A stretch of DNA of 64,000 nt, from NCBI GenBank assembly GCA_021399445.1, contig JAJTUQ010000004.1, positions 124,001 to 188,000 of the forward strand, in the 5' to 3' direction. The stretch comes from Xylogone sp. PMI_703 (lineage: Eukaryota; Ascomycota; Leotiomycetes). The position numbers and the translations under genes are program-made. The notes under the pieces were generated by a model. It saw only the letters and a list, made by a program, of their open reading frames with translations. It was not told where the DNA came from and made no database searches. Below, one piece after another: positions 23,225 through 35,163 of this stretch (its first letter is position 1; every line of letters begins with the position of its first letter).

Positions 23225-24990
23225 ATGAAGTATCAGGCCGTGCTCGTAGCAGACCTGCTAGTATTTGCCTTCTCATCTACCGTGGCTGGTCTCCTCACCC
23301 CACAGGCTTGGGTTACATCCTCGGACGGCAGGTACAACTTATCTTCATATGAAGCACCAGTCAAGGGTGTTGGACACACCACACTCAACTCGACATGGCA
23401 ATTGCAGGTAGACGATTCCTCTAAGGGCCATAAACAGGCTATCACTGGGTTCGGAGGTGCGTATCATACCAATCACAATGATCTTAAATCTCCGGGAAAC
23501 ATATGAGAATCAAAAAGGGACCAAAAGACAGAAGAGTGTGTAGACTAACTGCTTTACAGCCGCCGTCACCGATGCAGTAACCGCCACTTTCTCAGCCTTG
23601 AACCCAATTGCAAAGGCAGAGGTCCTCGCTGACCTCTTCACAACCCTTGGCCATGATGGAGTAGGCTTCAACCTTATGCGCCACACTATCGGCAGTTCGG
23701 ATCTATCCCCAGACGTTTACTCTTATTCCAATGCCACCAACCCAGATCCCCAGCTGAAGCATTTCAATCTTGAACCGGAAGGAAACGCCCAAGTCGAATG
23801 GATCCGGGCCTTCAAGCTCATAAACCCAGCCATCAAGCTTCTCGGCTCAGTCTGGGCACCACCAGGATGGATGCAGCTGGACCACGTTATGGTCGGCAGC
23901 AAGGATAACAATTCTTTGAATATGAAATATGCAGACTCCTTTGGCCAGTATTTCGTGAAGTACCTTCAAGCGTTCCAGAGAGGAGGCGTGGAGGTTGATG
24001 CTATCACCATCCAGAATGAACCGCTCAATAGCAATGCTGGATACCCAACTATGATAATCAATGCCACCCAGAGTACTGAGCTGATCCAGAAGCACGTTGG
24101 ACCTGCTTTGAAGAAGGCAAGGTTGAACACAGCGATTTGGGCTTACGACCATAACACTGGTGAGTCTATTTACCTACTTAACCTCTACCATTTCCCTCTC
24201 TCAGTTCTACGTCAAATTAAGCTACATGTACGTCGGTTTACTAACAAGCGTTTTTAACACAAAAAGATGTTCCATCGTATCCACAAACCGTCTTAGATGG
24301 CGCCGGCGACTACGTCGACACCGTTGCTTGGCACTGCTACGCAACCAACAACAACTGGGACGTCCTCACACAGTTCCACCAGGCCAATCCTAAGGTCGCG
24401 CAGTACATGACTGAGTGCTGGACATCTCCTACGAACACCTGGTACAGCACTGCCGATTTCGTCATGGGGTAAGTCACAATGAACAAATTCCGTGGAGAAT
24501 TATCACATCTTCCGGGTTTCCTCAATTAAGTATCTCGACTAACTGACATACGTACAGTCCACTGCAAAACTGGGCCGCCGGCGTCATTGCCTGGACCATG
24601 TCATCCTCTACCACCTACGGCCCACACGTCCCCGGCGGCTGCAGCACCTGTCGCGGCCTCGTCTCCGTCGACGTCGCGCACGGCACATACGTGAAGACGC
24701 TCGACTACTACCTCATCGGGCAATTCTCGCGCTTCATCCCTCGCGGCTCTATCGCGCTCAACACGACGGGGTCCTTTGACTTCGGTGGCGGCGCGAAACT
24801 TGAGGCGCAGGCGTTTTTGAACCCTGACCAGAGTCGCACGGTGGTGATCCAGAATGGATTCGGAAATGGGATTTATGTTACTGTTACGATGGAGGGAGGG
24901 GAAGTCTGGAGTGGACCTGTATATAGTAAGAGTTTGACTACTTGGAGATTACCTGCTGCGAAGAAGGGGTGGTGGCCTTTTAGAGCCTAG
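23225..24990 (+). CDS. GH30 endo-beta-1,6-glucanase, secreted
   Basis: Four exons: 23225-23456, 23560-24159, 24267-24468 and 24558-24990, 488 residues, all introns GT-AG. Residues 1-22 form a signal peptide. The GH30 barrel follows, with GFGAAVTD at the start, WAPPGWM near 176, the acid/base Glu in TIQNEPLN (about residue 231) and the nucleophile Glu in YMTECW (about residue 327). The C-terminal beta domain includes PRGSIALNTTGSF. Fungal GH30 enzymes of this type cleave beta-1,6-glucan, a fungal wall polymer, so likely roles are wall remodelling, autolysis or attack on other fungi. It is followed 2.1 kb downstream on the same strand by a beta-1,3-glucanase. Catalytic residues are intact. A glucosylceramidase-like activity is the alternative within GH30. 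Confidence 0.9.
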
Positions 24991-27078
24991 GTCTGGAGTC
25001 GCATGAAAGCGATCTGGATATAAAAAGTTAATGAGTAATGAATATAAATAAGTCTGTTTACATCTGTTTTCTTTCTCTTGGCCATTCTGTAGAGCTGTCA
25101 AGAGTACGGCATGCTTTGCTTCGTATTCAGTGGATGGGATTTGTCATCAGTATCGATAGGTTCTCCTATTTGCCCTAGTGCAGACAAAAGGAAACTGAAG
25201 ATCCAGACATGATATGTATTTAGCAACAGATGCAGGTTTGTTCTTTTCGAGATTAGTACTCCTAGCTGTGACATATTTATATTCGATCCTCTTCACAGGC
25301 CGCAAGTTCCGATTCAAAGCCATGGCGAAATTTATACTTTGGTTCTCATATTAGATCCACTTCCATCGTATCTTACCGTAAACACAGTAAGCCAATTCGT
25401 TTATTTCCGTCTCAACTGCAGACGTAGGAAAGAATTAGACATATTTTCCACGCAAAACCGGATCTTGCGCAAGGAAAATTCGATGGTACGCGGGCTCCGT
25501 ATAGAACAGTAACTATTATTACTCCGGAAATAGATTATTAATTAATTGATTCCTTAATCATCAACCTAATATTGATACTGGTATGACACGATCAATCAAC
25601 TGACGTCGGAACTTCGGGGATATCTCCTTTTGAATCGTACTTGGCCCCCGCGTGGGTCCGTCTAGAAAACAACAACTCTTTTGCTACCTAAAGGAAACGT
25701 GCCCTCGGGCGCCCCGACCCTAGCCCTAAATTCTGCTGCGTCTAATATATACTCGTCCTGTCACAATGCTACGCACTAGCACGAGTATGATCTTTCTATC
25801 TTATCATGTACTGTAGTTGTCAGCGTGCTTACAGTGGGTCGATTAGGCACGTCAGGTACATTTAGGCGTCAGGCGTGATAGAGAGGGCATTGCACGTTGT
25901 CATCTCGGTACCTATTCAGGACTCTCGCATATATACGGCCTTAATTAATTAATTTTCTAGCAGAGTTGCAGTCATACATAATGGGCCAACTCGAGTCTCG
26001 CTGTCCGATAGAGGAATGCCAGATGCACAGGCCGCTTTTTGCGGCTTTCCATATTAAGGAGCAGCCGTTAATTAAGCATTGTGGGCGCACGTCATGCACT
26101 CGAGTCGTGTCGCGGTGTGATGGCCGGAGATCAGACGAAATCTGGAATGGTGACACTGGTGGTGAACGGTTACGGGCGGAGGCAACGTTTCACTATCAAT
26201 ACTCCGAACGTGGGATTGCTTTGTACCGAGAGCATTTTCCGAGTGTTCGCTGCAGTTGTGATCAGTTGAGTACTAGATCGTGCTATCTATGCTTATTGAT
26301 CTAACCAATGATAAGCTGAGCCTCATAAAGTTTTTTATCTTAGCTGTGTCTATATGCCTGGGAAGTAACTATTTGCACAGTAGACATTTGAAGCGGGATT
26401 GTTGTGACCGGTAAAGCCTAGAAAGCCAAACCCAGCAGAGCCTAAACTCCGGGCTTAGAGCTTCTGTACAGGCCCTTCAGTGGCTCAGCCTCGCTAACCA
26501 TGTCAGCTGGCGTAAACAAGCCTTTCGGTAGAGTAGCTCATGCTACCTAAAATCTTACCACTCGGCCTATTACCGCGTGATAGAGTGCTTATTCAGGCTA
26601 TTCTTCCCGTTGTAGAGCTAAATACAGCAAGACGTCGGGGTACTTGGCCTCTAAATCACAGCAAGAATACTTAGCACAATGTCCTAACAAGGGAACTTGC
26701 CGATATTCCGGGCCCTTGGGAGCATTTACGACCATATTTCCTTTCGGTGTTATTCACAGCCACACCCACTGTCTAGTTGGATGGAATTGGTTACATCACC
26801 GAGCGTTCCTTGGCTAGTGATTGTAGTCAGCTATGGGGTGCTCGTACCCCTGGTTTTTCGTCTTGTCTCTTGCATGTTAGCAGCATCGGTTCGGAGTGAA
26901 GGTAGCTCGAAAGATGACGGCTCCGGGTAGCGTCGAGTGTCAGTTGAGAGAAGGTGGCATTAGTTAAGTTTAAAGATCGATGATGGATAAATAGAGCGTT
27001 GTGTCCCCTGAGACATGTCAAAGAGCTATTGTCAAGATCGTTCTTCTCTCCAAGTCGGGCATATCACAGCTTGGCAGG
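24991..27078. other. intergenic, no supported gene
   Basis: About 2.1 kb upstream of the GH55 gene. Overlapping frames near 25941-26304 on both strands have no motif. An ATAAATA tract near 26987 could serve as TATA element for the GH55 gene. No repeats or RNA genes seen. Confidence 0.45.
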
Positions 27079-30018
27079 ATGAAGTCACTCATTTCCCTCG
27101 CCGCTGTGATCTCCATGGTGTCGGCGCTTGCTCTCCCGGAGATCAATGCTGAGGGTATTCCACTCAATCTTCCTGCAAACTTGTCGGCTTTGTACCCACC
27201 TTATAACTTTCACAGCAAGTGGGAGGATAACTATATTCCCAATAAGAAGTAAGTCGTATTCAATTTTCGTGTTTCTGAGATATACTTGCAAATCCGCCTT
27301 ATATAATCGTGAGAAGTGGGTACTGGGCGAGTGGTGAATCGATTGTTGTTGGAATACCACTTGATCGATGGAACGCTTGTCAATCCACCAAGCAATTTCT
27401 CAAACTATGTCTTTGGTCTGGGCTGTAGTTTCTTTGCATCATTTCAAAAGATATGGTAAAACTGGTATAACGTAGAGCTAACCTGCCTTCAGGGGAATCC
27501 CGCTCAAGTACCCCAATACCACCATTAAGCCTTGGGAGCCGATCAAGCATACAAACTCCGCACCAAAACTGGTCAAGGACCAATCATGTGGAACATTATC
27601 ACCAACAAACCCATCAACGTTTTGGTATGAGAGTATTAATCATAACGGAATCTCTCCATTCATTACTGATGGCTCATCTTGGACTGTCTTCCGAAATGTA
27701 AAGACCCAATACGGTGCGGCAGGAAACGGTGCCAATGACGACACCAACGCCCTCCAGAACGCAATCAATGCAGGTAACTCGATTGCCTCGCGAACCTCAA
27801 ATTCCTGGGGAACCACAGGCCAGCCAGCTGCCATCTATCTCCCCTCAGGAACATACATGGTCAGCCGCCCGCTCCAGCTGTACGTTGGGACCGTCATCAT
27901 TGGAAACCCATTAAACCCACCAGTCATCAAGGCCACTTCTGGCTACAGCGGCAGTTACATCCTCTACGGAAAAGACCCCAACCAAGGTTCCACGACCAAC
28001 TTCTATATTGGCATTAAGAACGTAGTCATCGACTCTACAAACATCAACCCTGCTACTGGGATCACGCTTCTCGACTGGAGCGTCAGCCAGGCCACCCAGC
28101 TTTCCAACGTTGTCTTCAATATGCCCAATTACTCTACTGGTCACATTGGTATTCAGATGCCTGAAGGTGGATCTGGAACCATCATGAATGATGTTACCTT
28201 TAACGGAGGTGTGATTGGTATCAACTTCTCCAACCAGCAGTATATGTTCCGTGGCTTGACCTTCAACGGCTGTACCACCGGGATCTATATTCAAAACTGC
28301 TTCGACTGCGTCTTCCAAGATGTTACTTTTGAGAACGTCGCTACTGGACTGGACGCCACTAGCGGAAGTGCCGGTTCGATTGCTCTGCTTGATTCCTACG
28401 CTACCAATACCTGGCATGTAGTTGCTACTGCGGCTGAAAGTACTGGGCAAGACTCTATAATCATTGAGAACTTGAGTATTGGACCTGGTGTGACTGCCGT
28501 AAGTACATCTATTTCATGATATTTCATTTTGGAAATCTACCTTAATCTTTAATAGTGGACGCATTATTACTCTTCTAACAACTAGATATAGACTGTAGTA
28601 GCTGGAGGAAACGAAATTGTTTCCGGCTCTATTCCTCAAACTTGGGTATACGGAAACGCCTATATCCCTAACGGACCAAATACCGGGGCTCACCAAGTAG
28701 GCACTACCTATACCTCAAACCGCCCTGCTGCTCTTCTCGATAGCTCTGGTAAATACCAAGCAATCAAGCCCCCAACATACCAGCAATACGACGTTTCCGA
28801 ATTTATCAATGTTAAATCTGTAGCCGGCTATCCAGTGTATGGCGATGGTCAAACTGACGATACCAACAACTTGAATCACATCATTTCCACTTATGCAGGT
28901 TGCAAGATTCTATTCTTCCCTGCAGGAACTTACCTCGTGACGAATACGATTTTCTTCCCTGCCGGTAGCAGAGTTGTCGGAGAGGTATGGAGTGCCATCT
29001 CTGCAGTTGGTAGTCAATTCTACAATCCTGTCGCACCAGTACCCATGGTCAAGGTCGGAAACGCAGGTGACAGGGGTGTAGCTCAGTTCTCTGATATGCT
29101 GTTCACTGTCGCAGACGTTCTCCAAGGTCAGATATACCTAATATGATGTTACATTCCATGAAGACCTTTTTACTAACAAAGGAATTGTAGGTTGCACCCT
29201 CGTTGAAGTCAACATTGCTGGTAACTCCCCAGGTGACGTCGGATTCTGGAACTCTCACTTCCGTGTCGGTGGCGCCGCCGGTTCAAAAGTCCAAACCAAC
29301 TGTGCTGGACCACCAGCTAACTGCAAGGCCGCATACGCTCTCCTTCATTTGACCTCTACTTCATCTGCTTACATTGAGAACATGTGGGGTACGTATATAT
29401 TTGAAATAGCCGCCATGATGGAAACACAATGATCATGCTAATACATCTATAGGTTGGACCGCCGATCACGATCTTGACGGCGGACACGGACAAACCATCT
29501 CTACGGGCCGTGGCTTCTTAATCGAAGCTACCCAAGCCACCTGGCTCATTGGAACAGCAGTGGAACACAACACTCTTTACCAGTACAACCTCAACAATGC
29601 ACAAAACGTCTACATCGGCATGCAGCAGAGTGAAACTCCTTACTGGCAAGGAAACGGCTCTCCCAGCATCGCACCAGCCCCATGGTCAGAGCTGGCTGGA
29701 GACCCCAACTGGGGAAGCTGCGGCAGCACCGACGCCCAGTGCCGCATGGCCTTCTACCAAGTCATCACCGGAGGCTCGAACCTTCATATCTATGGCAGTG
29801 GATTCTGGACTTTCTTTAACAACAATAATGGCTGTAACAGCGCTTGCCAGACCAATGCAGTTGCTATCTCTGGAACCAGCGAGCTTTACTACTGGGGTGT
29901 GAACACAAGATACGTGGTGAACTTGATTCAGCAGAATGGTAGCCCGCTTGTTACGCAGAATAATAACCCAGGTGGATGGGGTGCAGTTTGTGCGGCTTTC
30001 TTGTGGGATGAGAATTAA
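27079..30018 (+). CDS. GH55 exo/endo-beta-1,3-glucanase, secreted
   Basis: Five exons: 27079-27248, 27493-28498, 28592-29126, 29191-29388 and 29453-30018, phases consistent, 824 residues. The ATG at 27079 starts a signal peptide (MKSLISLAAVISMVSALALP). Two tandem right-handed beta-helix halves are visible, each opening with a pectate-lyase-superfamily signature: YGAAGNGANDDTNALQNAI in the first and VYGDGQTDDTNNLNHII in the second, with Gly/Asn-rich coils between. The length matches the usual ~800 residues of fungal GH55 laminarinases. The first intron is long (244 bp) for this window, so an overlooked micro-exon is possible, though the join reads well (NKKGIPLKYP). Acts on beta-1,3-glucan outside the cell and pairs functionally with the upstream GH30 enzyme. 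Confidence 0.92.
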
Positions 30019-30477
30019 GGGAGGTGGTTTATGCAACTGTATATAGTTTGGATGTTGTGTGGGTATACTTGTGTATGAGAGGTTGGTCAGGGGCACTGAC
30101 TTACGCCATTAGGCCCTTGAAATGTATATACGAGAAGGGCGCTGGTTATGTATATAGGAAGAAGAGAGCGCAAGGTTATCAAATTTTTGGCTTCCACAGA
30201 ATTCTATCTTTTCTTTTTGAATAGCTAACACGTTGTAACTTTGTAGGTTCTTGTTTCTCCCAGTAGAGCTGTTGATAAAGGTGAAGTAGAAAGAGTCGCC
30301 AGTTTGGAATAGAGCATTATCATCATTACAGTCTTACAAATAAACTAACTCGATGAGACAAAAAAGGCTTAGAGGATAACCTTTTGGGTGCCAAAAAAGG
30401 GGTACAAAGGCAAAATTTGGCGGACAAAATTTACAAAAAAAACTGAAGCTAAAGAGGCTGATCGTTGATGGGAATTG
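30019..30477. other. intergenic, 3' end of GH55 gene
   Basis: No gene seen. Contains A-runs near 30360-30440 just downstream of the minus-strand tRNA; the complementary T-runs are compatible with an RNA polymerase III terminator for it. Confidence 0.5.
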
Positions 30478-30559
30478 AGCCCAACGCGGGGGTCGAACCC
30501 GCAACCTTGAGATGATCTCAATTAAGAGTCTCACGCTCTACCGATTGAGCTAGCCGGGC
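30478..30559 (-). tRNA. tRNA-Lys(CTT) with 9-nt intron
   Basis: On the minus strand the 5' end GCCCGGCTA pairs with the 3' end GTTGGGCT. D-arm GCTCAATCGGTAGAGC, anticodon loop CTCTTAA with anticodon CTT, and T-arm GCGGGTTCGACCCCCGC are all present. The anticodon stem closes only if nine bases (TTGAGATCA) one position 3' of the anticodon are removed, the canonical tRNA intron site. 82 nt in the gene, 73 when spliced. Confidence 0.95.
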
Positions 30560-30872
30560 GAGGCTGGTTTTTGTTGAAGAGGTGAGTCCTTATTGTCGTA
30601 TATCCACGGTTTTTGCCTGCGTGGTGGAGATGTTTTATCAAATTTTCCGTTTTCGCTCCACTCTAGCGGGATTTCCTCCGGAGGTCTGTGCACATCCATT
30701 CTACCAATAGGAACATAGACCTTTGGTATTCAGCCAATCATCTCGCATCATTATTAGGTATAGCTAGACCATTCGGGGTTAGTTTATCATTTGTTCTTTC
30801 AGAAGTCGTCGTTCCAATCGGCCATGTCCATGAGAGTTCATCCATATACGATCCGTGATCGCTCAGGAAAGA

Positions 30873-31048
30873 GGTTAAAGGGCCTGTTAACTCGGAAGGA
30901 GCGGTAACCTCTGGTTAGTTACTCTAAACACCCTCTGAGATCCTCATGAGTCTCTCCGTGAAGTCACTATGTCTTGGAAAATACTAAATCTCTGCGCAAT
31001 AAGGACGGTACATCGGGTACTTCTACTTCCACAAATGACAATACAACA
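30873..31048 (+). pseudogene. 5'-end fragment of an AGC kinase (YpkA-like) copy
   Basis: About 175 bp strongly resembling 35004-35163: the shared segment covers the leader (ACTCTAAACACCCTC box), the ATG with TGTCTTGGAAAA (MSWK), the CTCTGCGCAATAAG box and the TTCTACTTCCACA box. Similarity then stops and no kinase domain follows. Single-base differences shift the frame after MSWK, so it is dead. It lies 4.1 kb from the longer pseudogene in the same orientation. Confidence 0.8.
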
Positions 31049-31512
31049 TAGGCTTTCCAAGAATTAGCGTTGGAGAATAATAAAATGCTCTACCCCGCTT
31101 TGGCGGTTATTAGCTAGGCATTATGTAGTATTCAGAGGAAAAGGGAGCTGTTATATATTATATAACGCTTAAGAAGCTCCCACAATAAGTATCACGAGTG
31201 TCAAGGATTACGGCGCAGTGGTTAGGCTGGAGTGCATATAAATTGTATGGTGTAGTGACTGTATGAACTCCTAGTTACAATGTTCTGTGTGAACCCCTAA
31301 ATCTCTGCTCGGCTAACCCCCTTAGTGCCTATTACATAAGCACTATTTCTGACAACGAGGCCTGATTACGTGATCAATAAGTCGGTGGAGAATAAGGAGC
31401 CAACTTGTTATTGCACAAACAGGCCCTTAGTGGTAACTCCCGTTGTTAGAATCTGGCGTATTAAACATCAACATGACAGCCAGCATTTCCCGGCGTGCTA
31501 CACAGTGAAATC
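31049..31512. other. intergenic, no gene seen
   Basis: Holds a small hairpin-forming inverted repeat at about 31140-31185 (GGGAGCT ... AGCTCCC around TATATTATATA). On the minus strand this is the region directly downstream of the RING protein's stop. Its reverse complement was read for the DGGGxRG box of a patatin domain and none is present. Confidence 0.5.
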
Positions 31513-33926
31513 TCACTTCTCCAGGTGTCGTTGATGCACCATAACGGTATCGCAAACCTTGGTAAAGTAGTTTAGTCTCTCAAAGTCAAGTGCACCCCGA
31601 TGGTGATCACAGCTCCGAATGGCGAAAACTGTCCCATCGTTGGAACCGGTCAGAGGAACACCCACCAGTTCTATGCATCCCCAGCAGATCCGATGCCCAC
31701 ACTCCAGCGACCGCGGTTGCTTACCGCGGAAGCACCAGGAACAGGTCTCAATCTTTCTTACATCTAGTTTGGGTATAGCAGAGTACAGTTTCTGAAGATT
31801 CATGCGGTGGGCAGACCAAGTCACCATCAGTTCTCCATTGGACTGCTCACCGGGACGCACCAAAGCATGAGATTTCCCTTGAAGGTCATCCAGCTCACGG
31901 AGAGACTTTTCGATCTCATCATTCCAGCACAGTAATAGCTCATCTACAAACGCTGATTGAAATGTTCCGAAACTTATAATCTCTCCGGTGCTGTCTTGGT
32001 GCTCGTAGACTCTATCGTGAGCCAGGCGAAAGTTGACACATTTCTTTCCATCCTTGCAAATAAAGTCACACGGACAGGCCCTGTCGAAGAAATCGTGGAT
32101 TGCCTTCGCCACTTGGGATTGGTACGTCGCTGTGACGCTATCCCCCCCGCCGACGCATTGTATATTTATGGTCTTGCCCCTGAAGATCCCACTCAACCTT
32201 CCGAGGTACTTCTCATTGGACCGACAGGAGTCCAGTGCGATGACTGAGCATAGGATTGGGGTGACAGTTGAACAGAATTCGCGTCCGGATGCTTCTGTGG
32301 CTGCGGATTGGTATGCTAGCATGGCCAATCTTAGCAAGGAGAAGAAGGTGGCTGAGAGACTATCATCTAGGGGATAAATGGAAAATAGACTTTCGAGAAA
32401 GTCGAATGGCTTCTCTAGGTTATCCTTGTAGTGATCAAAGGCCATTGTGAACATCTTTCTCTGAATTTCTGACCTGAGAAGATACCCAGCTTCCGTCTTC
32501 GTGCTCTCGGCCTTGCCTGCTGCATCGCGGATGAGCGAGTCGAGTGACTGGAGCTGCTTAGAGAATAGATGTTGATTCTTTGCATCTGGGACCCGAATAA
32601 ATGTCACGGAAGAATAGCAACGTTCCAGCAAGCCGCCCAGAGTCGTAATGGCCGTGCTACTTAGTTGGTTGAGCATCTGCCTATATCTTTTGACGACGTT
32701 GTTGCTTTCTAGAGCCGGCAGATGATCATCGAGGATTACAGCAGTAGTCTTCTCAGGATCCCAGTCCGACAACTCATCCGGAGAAAAGCTCAATACCACG
32801 ATTAGGTGTGGAAGAATTACTCGGTTGACGGCCGTTTTCTGCGAGTTCTGGGCCCATTCCAGAAGCTTGACCATATCGTTCTCTATCATCCTAGATGACT
32901 CGCAAGTTATGGCATGGACGACGACGTCAGAGAAGTTGTATAGGAGGCGCGGGAAGAGCTCCTCCACTGCATCTTGTCGGTTGTCGCTGAGATTTAAGAC
33001 CCACTTGTGTGATCCCCTGAGGAATGAGATCGCCTCTCTAACCCACACTAACGGAATCTGCAGTTTTGTTCTTGATTGCCTCGCTCAGTTCCGCAAGAAC
33101 AGATTGTTTCGCTTTGAGCGCGGCTGGAAGCTGGCTCCCCCCGCCGAAGCCCTCGCAATCAGCATACAGTAATAGACGCCATGCCGTCGCGGAGTCTATG
33201 TGAGGAGCCGCATAGAGATGCACATCTCCTGAAGTGGGTAGTGTCTTCCCGCGACGTCCAGCGACGGGAAGACAAACTGAGAGCTTTTCAGTTGCTCCCA
33301 AGCACCCAACATCCCATGGCCGTTGCATGAGAACTCGGATCAGGGTGCTCTTGCCTGCCCCGGAATTTCCGATGAAAGAAACAAGTTGGGCATAACATGA
33401 AGACTCCCGTCTGTATTTCTGCTGGTGATCCTTCACCAAATGGTCGAACTGGGGAAACTCCTCGAGTTGCAGTTCTCCCTTATCCCCGCCACCGACGGAA
33501 AACCAGAGAGTGAGCATGTCCTCCTTGAGCTGCTGTTGTCGCTGCTCATCCGTCCATTCGGGATTCACAACCTCCTTGAACAATATGCTTTCCGGTATTA
33601 GTTTCCCACATGGACATTAAAGCTAAAAGGAATACTCACTGTTCTCGATACGTCACAACAGGGTGGCTAGGATCCCTATCGCGATGCAGGGCGAAACCCG
33701 CCCAACAATCCTCGCAAAGAATCAGCCGGCACCTCCCACAATATTTTTCGCCATACTGTTTGTTGCAACCTTCACATTTAATCTGAGCACGGTTCGCATC
33801 ATCGACGGCAGTGCAGTGGGAAGCCTGAACGCTATACCCCCGGCCTACTTGAGTGAGCATGTGTTCTCCCACCATTGCGGATTGTTTGGAGAAAGGAAGC
33901 TTACTCGAAAGCTTGGATGTTGCCAT
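31513..33926 (-). CDS. zinc finger / P-loop GTPase-like / RING protein
   Basis: Exons 33640-33926, 33101-33587 and 31513-33057 give 772 residues. Residues 51-82 are a B-box-like zinc cluster (CEGCNKQYGEKYCGRC...CEDCW). A P-loop NTPase follows: Walker A GNSGAGKST at about 169-177 and a G3-like DCEGFGG near 239. A helical region then leads to a C-terminal RING-like finger, CSWCFRGKQP then LECGHRICWGC, residues 697-719. Fungal proteins with this layout commonly continue into a patatin-like phospholipase; here the protein stops 53 residues after the RING and no patatin motif follows, so the product would be a GTPase-RING form without the lipase. The second intron is odd: 43 nt with a weak GTTCTT donor, needed to bridge a frame change; a true frameshift is the alternative. 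Role unknown; immunity-like NTPase signalling is inference. Confidence 0.72.
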
Positions 33927-35003
33927 AGTGATTGATTTTTTGCTCGGTCTTGGTTGGGACTGTAGCCGCTAGTCTGGTCGATAGATACGTGTTTATAATG
34001 TTGCTGTTTGCCCGAAATTGAATCCTGAATGGGAAGATGGCATACCTATCCAGCCATTTTTCATAGCTCCTCCGCTTTTGCTTTCTTCAGTGAATGTGAG
34101 AGAAATAGAGAAGACCATGATCAGGCGCTTATCAAGGAGTTTTGATTCAAGAAAAGACCCCGCTTTCAAGCTCAGCCTCTGCCTTCGGTCCACTCATTGA
34201 ATATATATGCAAGCGCTGCGTCGTGGAGATTCTGGGTTGGTGGTAGCTATGCAGTGCGACACACCACGACCTTACCTTACTGCAAGACCTCATGACAGTA
34301 CATTCGGCGTGGCGATGTAATACAAATATGAGAATGCTAATCTTGGAAACCTAGCCAGTTTGCTCATCTTGCAGCCGCGTTCTGAAGCGGTTCGTGATAC
34401 GTATTATAGCTAGCAGCCCTGTGACATAAAGTCACGAATGCCCAGCGCCGATTATCTCCTTTCCTCAAGCAGAGTACTCGGTCTTCTAAAACCTGCTCAC
34501 GAAAGCCAAAAATGGCGCCTTAATATACTCAAGAAAACATCAATGCAACGATAGTTGCGCAATTCTAAACGTGATTAGCTTACTCAAACAGCAACTGCAC
34601 GTGAGACCAGGCTAGCCATTGTCATCTCAGTGATATGATTTATTAGTACTATCGAGGGAGCAGTGTTATGGGGCGAGAGAACTATACGCGGCATGATGTT
34701 GTTTTAGGCGACTTAAGTATGGTGCTCGAATATGGAACGAGTATATTAACATTACGACAGCAAATATGAAGGGTTGAAAGGACAATTTAGGATGATTATC
34801 ACACGCTAATCTCGGTGCGAATAAAGTCTATTTCCATTCGAAAAGATCCAACATGGTGTAGGCAGAATAGTACCAATGGGGAAGGTAGTTATGCGGCATA
34901 AGATTGATCATATCGAACAAAGAACAAGAAAGCAGTGATGTTACCCAGAGGTGGTACTAAAGTGGTGCTGCCTGACAAGTTTACCAACAACTCGTTACCG
35001 AAT
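33927..35003. other. intergenic, no supported gene
   Basis: About 1.1 kb between the RING gene start and the kinase pseudogene leader. Divergent promoter territory; the frames present (33993-34200) lack motifs. Confidence 0.45.
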
Positions 35004-35163
35004 GGTTAAATAGGCCTGTTAGCCCGGAGAGAGCGGTAACCCACGACTACTCTAAACACCCTCCGAGAACCTCCCCATGAAATTACTATGTCTTGGAAAA
35101 TAACCAAAACTCTGCGCAATAAGGTCGGCATAGCGGGTAATTCTACTTCCACAGATGACTATA
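35004..35163 (+). repeat. kinase leader repeat, copy B
   Basis: Upstream leader and first ~25 codons of the kinase pseudogene; direct-repeat partner of 30873-31048. See both pseudogene entries. Confidence 0.8.
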
